Of a DNA stretch of 64,000 bases, positions 1 through 8,425 are shown piece by piece (position 1 is the stretch's first letter; the number at the start of each line of letters is the position of its first letter). The stretch covers positions 1-64,000 of the forward strand of contig NZ_AOFQ01000062.1 of NCBI RefSeq assembly GCF_000495915.1, given 5' to 3'. The notes below the pieces were generated by a model. That model was not told where the DNA came from, did no database searches, and worked only from the letters and a program-made list of their open reading frames with translations. Both the position numbers and the translations under genes were made by a program. The stretch is from Stutzerimonas chloritidismutans AW-1. GTDB taxonomy: Bacteria; Pseudomonadota; Gammaproteobacteria; Pseudomonadales; Pseudomonadaceae.

Positions 1-656
1 CCCCGCCGTTGCAGCCAATGGAAGTGCTCCTCGAGCCGCGTCAGACCGCGCTCGCGCATCCGCGGATTACGCTCCAGCACTTCCTTGGCTTCCAGCAGTT
101 CCACGCTCCACTCAGCGGCGTACAGGTCGCGCACCTCACTCGTACCCACCGCGAAGGGCGGGCCTTCCATCTCTGCTTGGTCATAATCCAGCGTAACCAG
201 AAGCTGCTGACAGCCGGCCGGGAGGATGCTCGACATCAGTGCCGCGTACCGCTGACGCATCGCGTGCGGCAATGCGATCAAGGCGGCGCGATCATAGACC
301 GCCTGGCAGCCGAGGACATCGGCCGCACTGAGCGCGAAAAAGTCGCCGCAACGGATCTCCAGGGTATCGGAGCGATAGACCTTGAACGGCCCACGCTGGG
401 AAATTTCAGCTTCGAGCTGCTGCTCGGAAAAAAATGCGTCTACAGCCTTCTCACTCAGCTCCACCCCCACGACATTGAACCCTTGCCCGGCCAGCCAGGC
501 CAGATCCAGACTCTTGCCGCACAACGGCACCAGCACCATCGCACCATCAGGCAACGCCAGTCGCGGCCAGTGGCGACGCATGCCGGGATGAACATCGTCA
601 AGGTGGAAACCAATCTCGTTGCGAGCCCAGCGCTCCTGCCAGAAGTCTTTGTGCAC
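1..656 (-). CDS. tpm: Thiopurine S-methyltransferase (3' end cut by window edge)
   Basis: SAM-dependent methyltransferase of the TPMT family, which methylates thiopurines and, in pseudomonads, selenium and tellurium oxyanions. The translation begins VHKDFWQERWARNEIGFHL, followed by the SAM-binding motif VPLCGKSLDLAWLAGQG and, further on, DRAALIALP and LLVTLDYDQAEMEGPPF, all typical of bacterial Tpm. The GTG start is chosen because GGAG lies 8 bases upstream and no ATG in frame fits the family N-terminus. About 218 codons are visible and family members are about 217-218 residues, so only the last residue or the stop is missing. It lies downstream of fleR on the same strand, where Pseudomonas aeruginosa has fliE. 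Confidence 0.9.
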   Translation of the reverse strand, partial: MHKDFWQERWARNEIGFHLDDVHPGMRRHWPRLALPDGAMVLVPLCGKSLDLAWLAGQGFNVVGVELSEKAVDAFFSEQQLEAEISQRGPFKVYRSDTLEIRCGDFFALSAADVLGCQAVYDRAALIALPHAMRQRYAALMSSILPAGCQQLLVTLDYDQAEMEGPPFAVGTSEVRDLYAAEWSVELLEAKEVLERNPRMRERGLTRLEEHFHWLQRR

Positions 657-717
657 CTGGAAATCTCCATCATGAGGATGGCGGCAGCTTATCAGAGCGA
701 GGTTGAGGGGAGCGCGC

Positions 718-2115
718 TCAGCCCGCGTAGAGCGATGCCTCGACATCCATCCCGGCGTCGCGCATCTGCGCCAGCTTGTAACGCAGGGTGCGCGCACTGA
801 TGCCCAGTCGATCAGCCGTCTCCTTGCGCCGTCCACGTTCGGCACGCAGGGTATCGATGATCAACTGAAACTCGCGGCGGCGCAGATCATCCCCCAGCCC
901 CGAACAGGCCCCCGCCTCCCCTGCAGCGCCCTCGCACGGTTGTGCCGCGCTGCTGGCGACAGGCAAGCTGGTGACACCGCCCACACCCGCCAGGCACAGA
1001 TCCTGCGGCTGGATCACGCCGCTCTGCTGAAGAATCAACGCTCGCTGTATCGCGTTGTCCAGTTCGCGTACGTTGCCCGGCCACGCGTGCGCCACCAGGC
1101 AGCGCTGCGCCTCGGCCGAAAGCCGCGCAGGCGCCTGGCGCATCTTCCTGGCGTGGCTGACCAACAGGCGTTCGGCGAGCGGCAGAATATCGGCCGGGCG
1201 CTGCCTCAGCGGCGACCACGCCAGTGGGAAGACCGAAAGACGGTAATAGAGGTCCTCACGGAAGCGACCCGCCGCTACCTCGCCAGCGAGATCACGGTTG
1301 GTGGTGGCGAGCACACGAATATCCAGAGCGATAGGCTTCCGCCCACCGACCCGCTCGACCTCTCGCTCCTGCAGCACACGTAGCAGTTTCGCCTGCAACC
1401 CCAACGGCATCTCGGATATCTCGTCGAGCAGTAAAGTACCGCCGTCGGCCTGCTCGAACTTGCCAGGCTGACTGGCAATCGCGCCGGTGAAAGCGCCCTT
1501 CTCATGCCCGAACAGGGTTGCCTCGAGCATGTTGTCTGGAATGGCAGCGCAATTGATGGCAATAAATGGCTTGCCGTGCCTCGGTGACTGCTGATGGATA
1601 TAGCGCGCCAGCACCTCCTTGCCAGTACCTGACTCACCGGAGATCAGTACAGTGGAGTCACTTTGCGCCACCCGCCGGGCAAGAGCCAGCAGCTGCTGGC
1701 TGGACGGCTCGAGCGCCACCGGCCCCTCTGCCTCGGTAGCAGCGATGCCGTTCACATGACGCCCCAAGAGCTCAAGCAATGTGCCTGGCTCGAACGGCTT
1801 GACCAGATAATCGACAGCGCCCTGGCGCATCGCATCCACCGCCCTCGTTACCGCGCCAAAGGCGGTCATCAGCAGCACGGGCACCTGCGGATAGCGTTGC
1901 CGAACCAGCGAGAGCAGTTCGTGGCCGTCCATGCCGGGCATGTTCACGTCACTGATGACCAGGCCGAATGACTCTTCCTGCAGCGCACACAAGGCCGCTT
2001 CGGCGCAATCGACGGCACGGTACTCGTAGCCCCCAAGCTGCAGCGTGATGCCCAGGGCTTCGCGCAGGGCGTGATCGTCTTCGACGAGAAGTATCGTGGC
2101 GGCCATACAGGTCAC
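718..2115 (-). CDS. fleR: Sigma-54-dependent response regulator FleR
   Basis: NtrC-class activator of the class III flagellar genes (basal body, hook), phosphorylated by FleS. The order is: an N-terminal receiver with the acidic pair EDD and phosphoacceptor in [12 protein letters not shown]; an AAA+ domain with Walker A GESGTGKE, the sigma-54 contact loop GAFTGA and Walker B LLLDE; and a C-terminal Fis-type helix-turn-helix ([16 protein letters not shown]). The length of 465 residues fits the family. Its ATG overlaps the fleS stop by four bases, so the two are translationally coupled. Downstream comes tpm rather than fliE. Confidence 0.96.
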   Translation of the reverse strand: MTCMAATILLVEDDHALREALGITLQLGGYEYRAVDCAEAALCALQEESFGLVISDVNMPGMDGHELLSLVRQRYPQVPVLLMTAFGAVTRAVDAMRQGAVDYLVKPFEPGTLLELLGRHVNGIAATEAEGPVALEPSSQQLLALARRVAQSDSTVLISGESGTGKEVLARYIHQQSPRHGKPFIAINCAAIPDNMLEATLFGHEKGAFTGAIASQPGKFEQADGGTLLLDEISEMPLGLQAKLLRVLQEREVERVGGRKPIALDIRVLATTNRDLAGEVAAGRFREDLYYRLSVFPLAWSPLRQRPADILPLAERLLVSHARKMRQAPARLSAEAQRCLVAHAWPGNVRELDNAIQRALILQQSGVIQPQDLCLAGVGGVTSLPVASSAAQPCEGAAGEAGACSGLGDDLRRREFQLIIDTLRAERGRRKETADRLGISARTLRYKLAQMRDAGMDVEASLYAG

Positions 2116-3299
2116 TCCGGTTTGTGAGTGGCGGGAATCAGCGGCAGGCTCATCAGCGCACAGGTTCCGCGGCCTGGCCGCGAGCGCAACTGCAGGTCAC
2201 CTTGATGGGCTCGGGCAACGGCCTTGGCCACTGCCAGACCCAGGCCGGTTCCCGTGGTTCGGGTGGTGAAAAACGGCTCGCCCAACCGGCCCAGTGTTTC
2301 GGCGTCGATGCCTTTACCGCAGTCGCTTATGCACATCCGCACCGTTTCGTCGCGGCGATACAGGTGGACCTTCAGACGCGGCGCCCCGACGCTGGCCTGT
2401 AACGCATTTTCGATGAGATTGAGCAATGCTCCGACCAACGTATCGCGATTGCACAACACCTCCACCCCCTGCACGTCACACTGCCAGCGCACGCTGGCGC
2501 CGTGCAGACGTGGCTCGCCGGCCGAACGCAGCGCCGACAACAGCGCAGCCGGACTCAGTCGGTCGTTCAGCGGCAGATCACCGCGGGCGAAGATCAGCAT
2601 GTCACGGACCTGATGCTCCAGTTCGTGCAGACGAGCCTTGAGGCTACCGGCGAAGCGCTGCTGTTGCTGTTCGCTCAGCCCCCCCTGCTCGAGGTGACTG
2701 GCATATAGCAACGCGGTGGACAGCGGAGTGCGAATCTGGTGGGCAAGCGAAGCCACCATGCGCCCTAGCGACGACAGCCGTTCATGGCGCGCCAGCTGAT
2801 CCTGGAGTCGGCGGGTCTCGGTAAGGTCGGTGAGCAGTACCAGCTGACCAGGTTCCCCGGCAAGCGAGCGCGTAGCGATGGATAGGCGGCGACCATTGCG
2901 TAGCGATATCTCGTGCCCGTCGTCCCGCCGCGGTGCAAAACAGCGGCCAATCACCTCGCGCCAGGGGTGCCCCACGAGTGGATCGCTCAACAGCTCAAGA
3001 GCAACCGGGTTCGCATCGCGCACTACACCCTGCCCATCGATCACGATGACGCCACCTGGCAGCAGGTCGAGAACGCTCTGCAATCGCTGCGCGAGACGCT
3101 CTTTCTCCTCCAGCTCCTGTCGTCGAAGCTCGCCGGCCTCGGCAAGTTGCCCCTTGAGCTCGGCGACGCGTACCTGCAATAGCTCCTCGGATTCACCAAG
3201 CTGTCCGGATACCTGACGAAAGAGCTCCAGCGATCGAGTCAGCGCCAGCACGTCTAGGGCATCGAATGAACTTTCGGATGGCTTGGTGACGGAATTCAC
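2112..3299 (-). CDS. fleS: Flagellar sensor histidine kinase FleS
   Basis: Cytoplasmic histidine kinase partner of FleR. It has an N-terminal coiled coil, a PAS-like region (VLDLLPGGVIVIDGQGVVRDANP), a HisKA box SLAHQIRTPLSTALL, and an HATPase with N, G1 (DCGKGID) and G2 (TGTGLGLAV) boxes. The frame stays open upstream to an ATG at 3392, but a sigma-54 promoter is centred near 3350 and would start transcription near 3332. I therefore place the start at GTG 3299, giving 395 residues beginning MNSVTKPSESS; the ribosome site there is weak. No membrane segment is visible, as expected for FleS. Confidence 0.9.
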   Translation of the reverse strand: MNSVTKPSESSFDALDVLALTRSLELFRQVSGQLGESEELLQVRVAELKGQLAEAGELRRQELEEKERLAQRLQSVLDLLPGGVIVIDGQGVVRDANPVALELLSDPLVGHPWREVIGRCFAPRRDDGHEISLRNGRRLSIATRSLAGEPGQLVLLTDLTETRRLQDQLARHERLSSLGRMVASLAHQIRTPLSTALLYASHLEQGGLSEQQQQRFAGSLKARLHELEHQVRDMLIFARGDLPLNDRLSPAALLSALRSAGEPRLHGASVRWQCDVQGVEVLCNRDTLVGALLNLIENALQASVGAPRLKVHLYRRDETVRMCISDCGKGIDAETLGRLGEPFFTTRTTGTGLGLAVAKAVARAHQGDLQLRSRPGRGTCALMSLPLIPATHKPE

Positions 3300-3342
3300 G
3301 GGTCGCTTGCGCCTGTCAAAAGAAAGTCGGTTGACGGGGACC

Positions 3343-3358
3343 AGCAATCTTCGTGCCC
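3343..3358 (-). promoter_or_regulatory. Sigma-54 promoter of fleSR
   Basis: Read on the minus strand the site is GGGCACGAAGATTGCT. It has GG-N10-GC spacing and matches the RpoN consensus (TGGCACG-N4-TTGCW) at nearly every position. It lies just downstream of the fleQ terminator and about 44 bases before GTG 3299. In P. aeruginosa fleSR is a class II operon activated by FleQ with RpoN, so the position fits. It also argues that the upstream ATG at 3392 is not the fleS start. Confidence 0.85.
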
Positions 3359-3400
3359 GGCACTCAGCACGTCCCGCCATCGGCACGACCATGCCAAACG

Positions 3401-3431
3401 AAAAAAGCCACCTGATCCAGGTGGCCTTTTT
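3401..3431 (-). terminator. Terminator between fleQ and fleS
   Basis: Perfect 8-bp stem GCCACCTG/CAGGTGGC with an ATC loop. Six A on the plus strand become a U tract for minus-strand transcription, and five T on the other side make it look bidirectional. It ends fleQ transcription before the separate sigma-54 promoter of fleSR. Confidence 0.88.
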
Positions 3432-3461
3432 GAACGTCTTTTTAGAACCGCTAGCAGCGTG

Positions 3462-4931
3462 CTAGTCGCCCATATCGTCGTCGCGACGATTCATGCCGTA
3501 CTTGCGCATTTTCTCGACCAGCGTGGTTCGGCGAATCCTCAACCGCTCGGCCGCCCGAGCCACCACGCCACCAGCATCTTCGAGAGCCTGATGAATAAGC
3601 CCCTGCTCCAGATTGCCGAGGTATTCCTTGAGATCCAGACCCTCGATCGGCAGCATCGCCTGAGCTTCGGGTACTACCATTGGCGCACTGATTGCCGCAC
3701 GCTCCTCCATCTCATCATGCAGGCTGGTCGCGTACTGCTCATCATCGTCGTCGACGTGGCGAAACTTCTTCGGCAGCTCCATTACCCCGATAACGCCATA
3801 GGGGTGCATGATCGCCATGCGCTCTACCAGGTTGGCCAGCTCGCGGACATTACCCGGCCAGTCGTGCCGGCATAGCGACATGATTGCAGCCGAGTTGAAA
3901 CGTATAGAGCCGCGCTTTTCATGCTCCATGCGCGAGATCAGCTCGTTCATCAGCAACGGGATATCCTCGACACGCTCCCGTAGCGGCGCCATCTCGATGG
4001 GGAAGACATTCAGACGATAGTAGAGGTCCTCGCGGAAGGTCCCCTCCTCGATCATTTTCTCCAGGTCCTTATGCGTCGCCGCGATGATGCGCACATCGGC
4101 ATTCTGCGTACGGTTGCTGCCAACACGCTCGAAGGTGCGCTCCTGCAGAACCCGCAGCAGTTTGACCTGCATCGGCAACGGCATGTCGCCTATCTCATCG
4201 AGAAACAGTGTGCCGCCCTCGGCAAGCTCGAAACGACCCGCGCGAGCAGTAATCGCACCGGTAAAGGCGCCCTTCTCGTGACCAAACAGTTCGCTTTCCA
4301 GCAACTCCGCCGGAATCGCTCCGCAATTGACAGGTACAAAAGGCCCCTGACGCCGCTTCGAGTGATAGTGCAGATTTCGCGCAACCACTTCCTTGCCGGT
4401 GCCGGATTCACCAAGAATCAGCACACTGGCTTCGGTGTCGGCGACCTGTTCCATCATCTGCCGGACGTGCTGCACCGCTCGGCTGGTGCCGACCAGGCTG
4501 CGGAAAAGATTGGGCTCGCGCTGGCGACCACGGGACTTTGCCTGGTCGTACATCTCGCGATAGACCTGCGCACGGTGCAGGGAGTCGAGCAGCTTGTTAT
4601 AGCTGGGTGGCATTTCCAGGCTGGTCAGCACTCGGCGTCGCAGATCGTCCGGCCAGTCCGCCGGAGCGGGCTCACCGATCAGCATCAGCGGGACATTCTC
4701 ATCCCATTTGCCCATCTGCTTGATCAGTTCGACAGCGCCGCCCTTGGAGGACACGTCGCCCAGCATGACACCGTTGACAACACGGCTGGACTCGAGGGCG
4801 GCGACCGCCTCCTGCCATTCACTGCTTGAACAAGCCAAATGATCCTCGCTGAGAAAGTTCAGGATGACGGCCAGGTCGCGCCGGCGGTCGTGATCATCGT
4901 CTATCAACAAAATCTTGGTTTCACGCCACAT
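3462..4931 (-). CDS. fleQ: Flagellar master regulator FleQ (c-di-GMP-responsive)
   Basis: NtrC-type enhancer-binding protein at the top of the pseudomonad flagellar cascade; it also represses or activates exopolysaccharide genes according to c-di-GMP. It has an atypical receiver (residues 1-120), an AAA+ domain with Walker A GESGTGKE (174-181) and GAFTGA (221-226), and a Fis-type helix-turn-helix at the end. Known c-di-GMP contacts are conserved in place: L142-F-R144-S-L-V-G, R185-N186, and E330-x3-R334. The length of 489 residues is usual. The receiver has Asp59 at the usual phosphoacceptor place but no C-terminal KP motif. Upstream is a long AT-rich leader. Confidence 0.98.
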   Translation of the reverse strand: MWRETKILLIDDDHDRRRDLAVILNFLSEDHLACSSSEWQEAVAALESSRVVNGVMLGDVSSKGGAVELIKQMGKWDENVPLMLIGEPAPADWPDDLRRRVLTSLEMPPSYNKLLDSLHRAQVYREMYDQAKSRGRQREPNLFRSLVGTSRAVQHVRQMMEQVADTEASVLILGESGTGKEVVARNLHYHSKRRQGPFVPVNCGAIPAELLESELFGHEKGAFTGAITARAGRFELAEGGTLFLDEIGDMPLPMQVKLLRVLQERTFERVGSNRTQNADVRIIAATHKDLEKMIEEGTFREDLYYRLNVFPIEMAPLRERVEDIPLLMNELISRMEHEKRGSIRFNSAAIMSLCRHDWPGNVRELANLVERMAIMHPYGVIGVMELPKKFRHVDDDDEQYATSLHDEMEERAAISAPMVVPEAQAMLPIEGLDLKEYLGNLEQGLIHQALEDAGGVVARAAERLRIRRTTLVEKMRKYGMNRRDDDMGD

Positions 4932-5304
4932 CTTGTTTATAGGGCTCTAAAGAAGCTGAAAGAAAGCCTGCGCTCGCATCCATGGAAGAACGGCGATCAC
5001 ACTGATGGCAGATGGAACGTAGATTAATGAAAAAATGAACTGAGTCAAATTTATGGCGTGAATTAGCGACCAAAGAACGAGCCAAAAATCAGTACCTTGA
5101 GAGACACCTCAAGATCGATTTGAAGACTTCGGTGCACGATGACCGCGAAGATAGGTATTTACCAGGCAATAAGCGCCAATTAGCCGCTCGCCAACAAAAG
5201 GGTAGCGGCATAATGCCACATACTTTGTAATGATAAATATTGAGGAAGAATTCAGCCCCAGTGATCCTTGGAAGAATTTGAAGCTGTCGGGCCTGAGGCC
5301 ACGC
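4932..5304 (-). other. AT-rich leader region upstream of fleQ
   Basis: This 373-bp stretch holds no convincing gene on either strand. It is visibly richer in A+T than the surrounding genes, with runs such as aaaaaatga and ttaatga. It should hold the fleQ promoter and operator. A TGTGATC half-site resembling a CRP/Vfr half-operator lies at 4995-5001. An inverted repeat GCCGCT/AGCGGC at 5183-5209 has no U tract. AT-rich promoter regions in pseudomonads are often bound by MvaT-type silencers; that is inference here. Confidence 0.5.
5021..5048 (-). promoter_or_regulatory. Possible sigma-70 promoter of fleQ
   Basis: On the minus strand TTGACT (5048-5043) is followed after 16 bases by TAATCT (5026-5021). 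The -35 is good and the -10 is poor. fleQ is known to be read by sigma-70 in P. aeruginosa, so a promoter of this type is expected somewhere in this leader. Confidence 0.35.
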
Positions 5305-5601
5305 TTAGGCGAACAGCTGGTAGACCTTGGTACCCTGTTGAGACTGATTCAGCTGACGCAGCTCGCTTGCGACCCGTGCCTGTTCAATCTGGCAGGTCAT
5401 TACCAGCTCACCATACAGATCAAGAAGCTCCTGCAACCGCTGACGAACCACGCCGTTGTCGCGTTCATGTGCCTGCATCGCCTCGTCGACGGCATTACGG
5501 CACTCGCGATCCAGCATACTGATTGCGGCCCAGTCCTGCTGCGTCAGCGCATCGCGTAGAGCGGAACCAGTTTCTTCGAGGCGCTTGACGGAAGCATTCA
5601 T
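5305..5601 (-). CDS. fliT: FliT-like flagellar protein
   Basis: A 98-residue, almost wholly helical, soluble protein (MNASVKRLEETGSALRDAL...VYQLFA). In pseudomonads a FliT/FleP-type gene lies between fliS and fleQ, and FliT proteins are export chaperones for the filament cap FliD. Assignment rests on size, helical composition, position next to fleQ, and a perfect sigma-28 promoter in front. The ATG at 5601 is chosen over an upstream one at 5721, which lies before the promoter. The usual partners fliC, fliD and fliS are not in the window. Sequence similarity to FliT is weak by eye. Confidence 0.65.
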   Translation of the reverse strand: MNASVKRLEETGSALRDALTQQDWAAISMLDRECRNAVDEAMQAHERDNGVVRQRLQELLDLYGELVMTCQIEQARVASELRQLNQSQQGTKVYQLFA

Positions 5602-5681
5602 TATCGACTCCGGGGCATGAGCCCGATGGACGGCATAGGCCGAGCCAGCTGGGAACGTTGCAGTGCAACGGTGCTGAACCT

Positions 5682-5708
5682 TTATCGGCAATAGGCAAGC
5701 CGCCTTTA
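5682..5708 (-). promoter_or_regulatory. Sigma-28 (FliA) promoter of the FliT-like gene
   Basis: On the minus strand TAAA (5708-5705), a 15-base spacer, then GCCGATAA (5689-5682). This is an exact match to the FliA consensus TAAA-N15-GCCGATAA. The expected start is near 5675, giving a leader of about 74 bases before the ATG at 5601. It makes the small gene a late flagellar gene. Confidence 0.88.
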
Positions 5709-5751
5709 GGCTGAAGCGCAAAAAGTTAGCGCCTGCTGCCGAGGACTAACA

Positions 5752-6192
5752 TCAATAGCGGTCACGAAGACCCGGCGGAACACTGGGCGGCGCGACCGGC
5801 TCCCACGGGCCATCGGGGCGCCCAGCACAGTACCAGTCGCCATCCCACCGGTAATACAGGCGCTCCCGGTAAAAGAGATCACGCCCCTCCACGACATAGA
5901 CCCCGAGACGATTGTCCCAGTGCGCAGCCACGTGCGGTGGCGGCGCATAACGCGGATGGCTCTTCTGGGTAGTTGGAGCCCTGGGTGCCGGTGGCGCCTT
6001 GATAGGAGGGGGTGAGATAACCGGCCCACTGGGCTCGGGCGCACGCGGCACCGGACTTGGAGCAGGCCCCTGAGGCGCGGAACCGTAGGGATTACCTGCG
6101 CAAGCGCCGAGCGCCAATGTCAATCCGAGCAGTACGACCCGCGGGCCGAACCGCGCAAGCCTAAGCGGGTGTGCTGACGAATTCGTGTGCAT
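5752..6192 (-). CDS. Proline-rich lipoprotein of unknown function
   Basis: A 146-residue protein with a signal peptide ending in lipobox LALGAC, so a predicted lipoprotein. A proline-rich tether (about residues 35-85) leads to a small Trp/Tyr-rich C-terminal part: WDNRLGVYVVEGRDLFY, then YYRWDGDWYCAGRPDGPW. I do not recognise a named family. It starts 18 bases after the ccmI stop, so it may be the last gene of the ccm operon, possibly by chance of position. Confidence 0.75.
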   Translation of the reverse strand: MHTNSSAHPLRLARFGPRVVLLGLTLALGACAGNPYGSAPQGPAPSPVPRAPEPSGPVISPPPIKAPPAPRAPTTQKSHPRYAPPPHVAAHWDNRLGVYVVEGRDLFYRERLYYRWDGDWYCAGRPDGPWEPVAPPSVPPGLRDRY

Positions 6193-6209
6193 CTCTACCT
6201 CATGGGTGT

Positions 6210-7430
6210 TCAGGGAGCCTCGGCGCGGTCGATCACCAGATCAATGGCGTTATCGCTCGCAGTATCAAGCGCTTCGCTTTGACCCATCCACTCACCTTTT
6301 GTTGCGTCGCCGGAACGGGAGACCCGCGCCATTACCGTGACCTGCTCGACGCTGGAGATCTTCATCGAAGGCACCATCGCATCGGCATCGCCAAGCGTGA
6401 CGGTTGCAGGCAGATCGGCAATCGTCAGGCGCTTTGCTGCCAGCGGAACGGGTGGCCCCGCTACTGCGCGAGCGAATACGAAAACCGTATCCTGCGGCGA
6501 AACCGATTCCGCCACCTTCGGATCCAGCGCAACCTGAATCTGCAGCGTGGCCCCTGCGGCATCAGCCTTCTCGCTTGCCGCTGATGCCTGTTCGGTGGTG
6601 GAACTGCCCCCTTCGATCTGCTGCCGCGCCCGCTCGATGCCGCCACGGATCGCTTCGCGCGAAGGATCTTCTTCGGGAAGCGCCGCAACCAGTTGCTCCC
6701 AGAAGCGCACGGCATCCGGATAACGCGCTTCCTCGAATGCCGCGATGCCAAGCAGGCCGAGACTGGTCACTTCCTGCGGATCGCCCTGCAGCGCTTCGTC
6801 AGTAAGGGCTTGCAGCTTATCGGACCACTGACGGTCACCGGCAAAATACAGCGCCTGCGCCAGCTGACCGAGCAGCTCGGGCTGACGGCCCGCAATTTCC
6901 ACCACGCGCCCGAAAGCCTTGGCCGCGTCGGCTGGACGCTCCTGGTTCATATAAGTACGACCCAGGAAGTACCAGGCTTCGGCAGAATCCGGCTGCTCCT
7001 GTACGGCCTGCTCTAGATGAGCGGTCATTTCTTCGACTGTGCGAGGCTGCTCCGAAAACTGTCGAGCCATCTGAACTTTGTCGCTGGCGCCCCAATACAT
7101 ATAAAGCCCGTAGCCCATCAGGGGCACCAGAACCGCCGCAATCAGCGGAACGCTGCGACCAAGCTGGGCGATTCGCGGCTTGTCGCTATTCTCGGTGTCC
7201 TCCAACAGCTCGCGTGCAGCATCTGCTCGCCCAGCCTCCAACTGCTCGGCGGTCAAGGTTCCGGCAGAGTGCTGAGAGGTCAACTCGGCAAGGCGCTCTT
7301 CATACAAGGCAACGTTCAGCGCCGTACGATCTTCTTCGGCCTGGGCTCGACGGCCACGCAGGATGGGTAGCAACAAAAAGGCCAATGCCACCAGCAGCAA
7401 GGCGCCGGCGGCTATCCAGAAATCGATCAT
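6210..7430 (-). CDS. ccmI: Cytochrome c maturation protein CcmI (CycH)
   Basis: Inner-membrane apocytochrome c chaperone that hands the haem-ligation machinery its substrate. A membrane segment at residues 5-25, then a cytoplasmic loop with a leucine-zipper-like stretch, a second membrane segment near 92-112 ([20 protein letters not shown]), and a periplasmic TPR domain ([24 protein letters not shown]). The C-terminal periplasmic domain is Ig-like. The length of 406 residues fits. Its start overlaps the ccmH stop by four bases. Confidence 0.95.
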   Translation of the reverse strand: MIDFWIAAGALLLVALAFLLLPILRGRRAQAEEDRTALNVALYEERLAELTSQHSAGTLTAEQLEAGRADAARELLEDTENSDKPRIAQLGRSVPLIAAVLVPLMGYGLYMYWGASDKVQMARQFSEQPRTVEEMTAHLEQAVQEQPDSAEAWYFLGRTYMNQERPADAAKAFGRVVEIAGRQPELLGQLAQALYFAGDRQWSDKLQALTDEALQGDPQEVTSLGLLGIAAFEEARYPDAVRFWEQLVAALPEEDPSREAIRGGIERARQQIEGGSSTTEQASAASEKADAAGATLQIQVALDPKVAESVSPQDTVFVFARAVAGPPVPLAAKRLTIADLPATVTLGDADAMVPSMKISSVEQVTVMARVSRSGDATKGEWMGQSEALDTASDNAIDLVIDRAEAP

Positions 7431-7897
7431 GAGTCTTTTTTATCCAGAAGCTGGGCGAGACGTTCGCGCTCGGTCTCGGAAAGGGTTAATGCAGGTGCCT
7501 TTTCGACCCGGCGACGACGCACCAGAATCACGGTCAGCACGCCGAAGCCGAGGACCAGCAAGCCAGCCGGCCCATACCAGAGCAGCATGGTTTTCGCGTT
7601 TACCGGCGGCTTGTACCGAACGAAATCGCCGTAGCGATCGACGAGATAGTCGACGATCTGGTCATTGCTTTTGCCCTCTTCCAACATGCGGAAGATTTCC
7701 TGGCGCAGATCCATGGCGATCGGCGCGTTGGAATCGGCGATGTTCTGGTTCTGGCACTTCGGACAGCGCAGCTCTTCGGTTAGGGTGCGGTAGCGCTCAC
7801 GCTCGGCTTCGTCCCTGAATTCATAGGTATCGATTGCTGCCTGGGCGGTCGTGACCAGGAACAGACCAAGCAGCGCGCCGCAGATCAGTCGTTTCAT
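7427..7897 (-). CDS. ccmH: Cytochrome c maturation thiol protein CcmH
   Basis: Periplasmic-facing thiol-disulphide protein that reduces or docks the CXXCH motif of apocytochrome c. Signal peptide ([20 protein letters not shown]), then the family signature LRCPKCQNQ with Cys45 and Cys48, a three-helix bundle, and one C-terminal membrane segment (about 103-122). At 156 residues it is the short CcmH/CcmL form; the TPR part is separate as CcmI. It overlaps the gene on each side by four bases. Confidence 0.96.
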   Translation of the reverse strand: MKRLICGALLGLFLVTTAQAAIDTYEFRDEAERERYRTLTEELRCPKCQNQNIADSNAPIAMDLRQEIFRMLEEGKSNDQIVDYLVDRYGDFVRYKPPVNAKTMLLWYGPAGLLVLGFGVLTVILVRRRRVEKAPALTLSETERERLAQLLDKKDS

Positions 7898-8424
7898 TCG
7901 TCCACCAGCTCCTGATAGAGCGCTGCCAGCTGTTCTCGCCAGACCCGATCGTCGATCACGCCGACGAACTTGTGGCGGATGATGCCCTGCTTGTCGATGA
8001 GGAAGGTTTCAGGAGCACCATAGACTCCCAGATCCAGCCCAAGACTGCCGCGTTCGTCGCGGATGTTCAGCTGATAAGGATCGTGGAACTCGTTGAGCCA
8101 CTTCAACGCCGCGGCGTTGTCGTCCTTGTAGTTGACTCCATGAATCACCACACCCTGAGCTGCAAGACGGTTCAGCACTGGGTGCTCGACCTTGCAGGCG
8201 ACACACCAGGTCGCCCACACGTTGACCAGCGCCGGCTTGCCCTTGAGGTCCTCGGCGGTGATGACGCGCTGCTCGTCTTCCACCGACGGCAGCGAGAATG
8301 CCGGTAGTGGCTTGCCGATCAGCGCCGAAGGCAGCTCGGAAGGATCGAGGAACAGGCCGCGATAAAGGAACACTGCAACCACCAGGAAAATCACCAGCGG
8401 CAGCAACATCAGCAATCGTTTCAC
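7894..8424 (-). CDS. ccmG: Thiol:disulphide oxidoreductase CcmG (DsbE)
   Basis: Membrane-anchored periplasmic thioredoxin-fold protein that keeps the apocytochrome or CcmH thiols reduced. N-terminal anchor (residues 3-22), a DsbE-type motif GKPLPAFSLP, and the active site W73-C74-V-A-C77 in VNVWATWCVACKVEHP. The stretch YGAPETFLIDKQGIIRHK is the cis-Pro region of the family. 176 residues. Its start lies one base after the ccmF stop and its end overlaps ccmH. Confidence 0.96.
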   Translation of the reverse strand: MKRLLMLLPLVIFLVVAVFLYRGLFLDPSELPSALIGKPLPAFSLPSVEDEQRVITAEDLKGKPALVNVWATWCVACKVEHPVLNRLAAQGVVIHGVNYKDDNAAALKWLNEFHDPYQLNIRDERGSLGLDLGVYGAPETFLIDKQGIIRHKFVGVIDDRVWREQLAALYQELVDE

Positions 8425-8425
8425 A

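Noticed and set aside
5183..5209. GCCGCT/AGCGGC inverted repeat as a terminator of the FliT-like gene
   Set aside because: The loop is long and neither side has a T run; it may be a weak operator or nothing.
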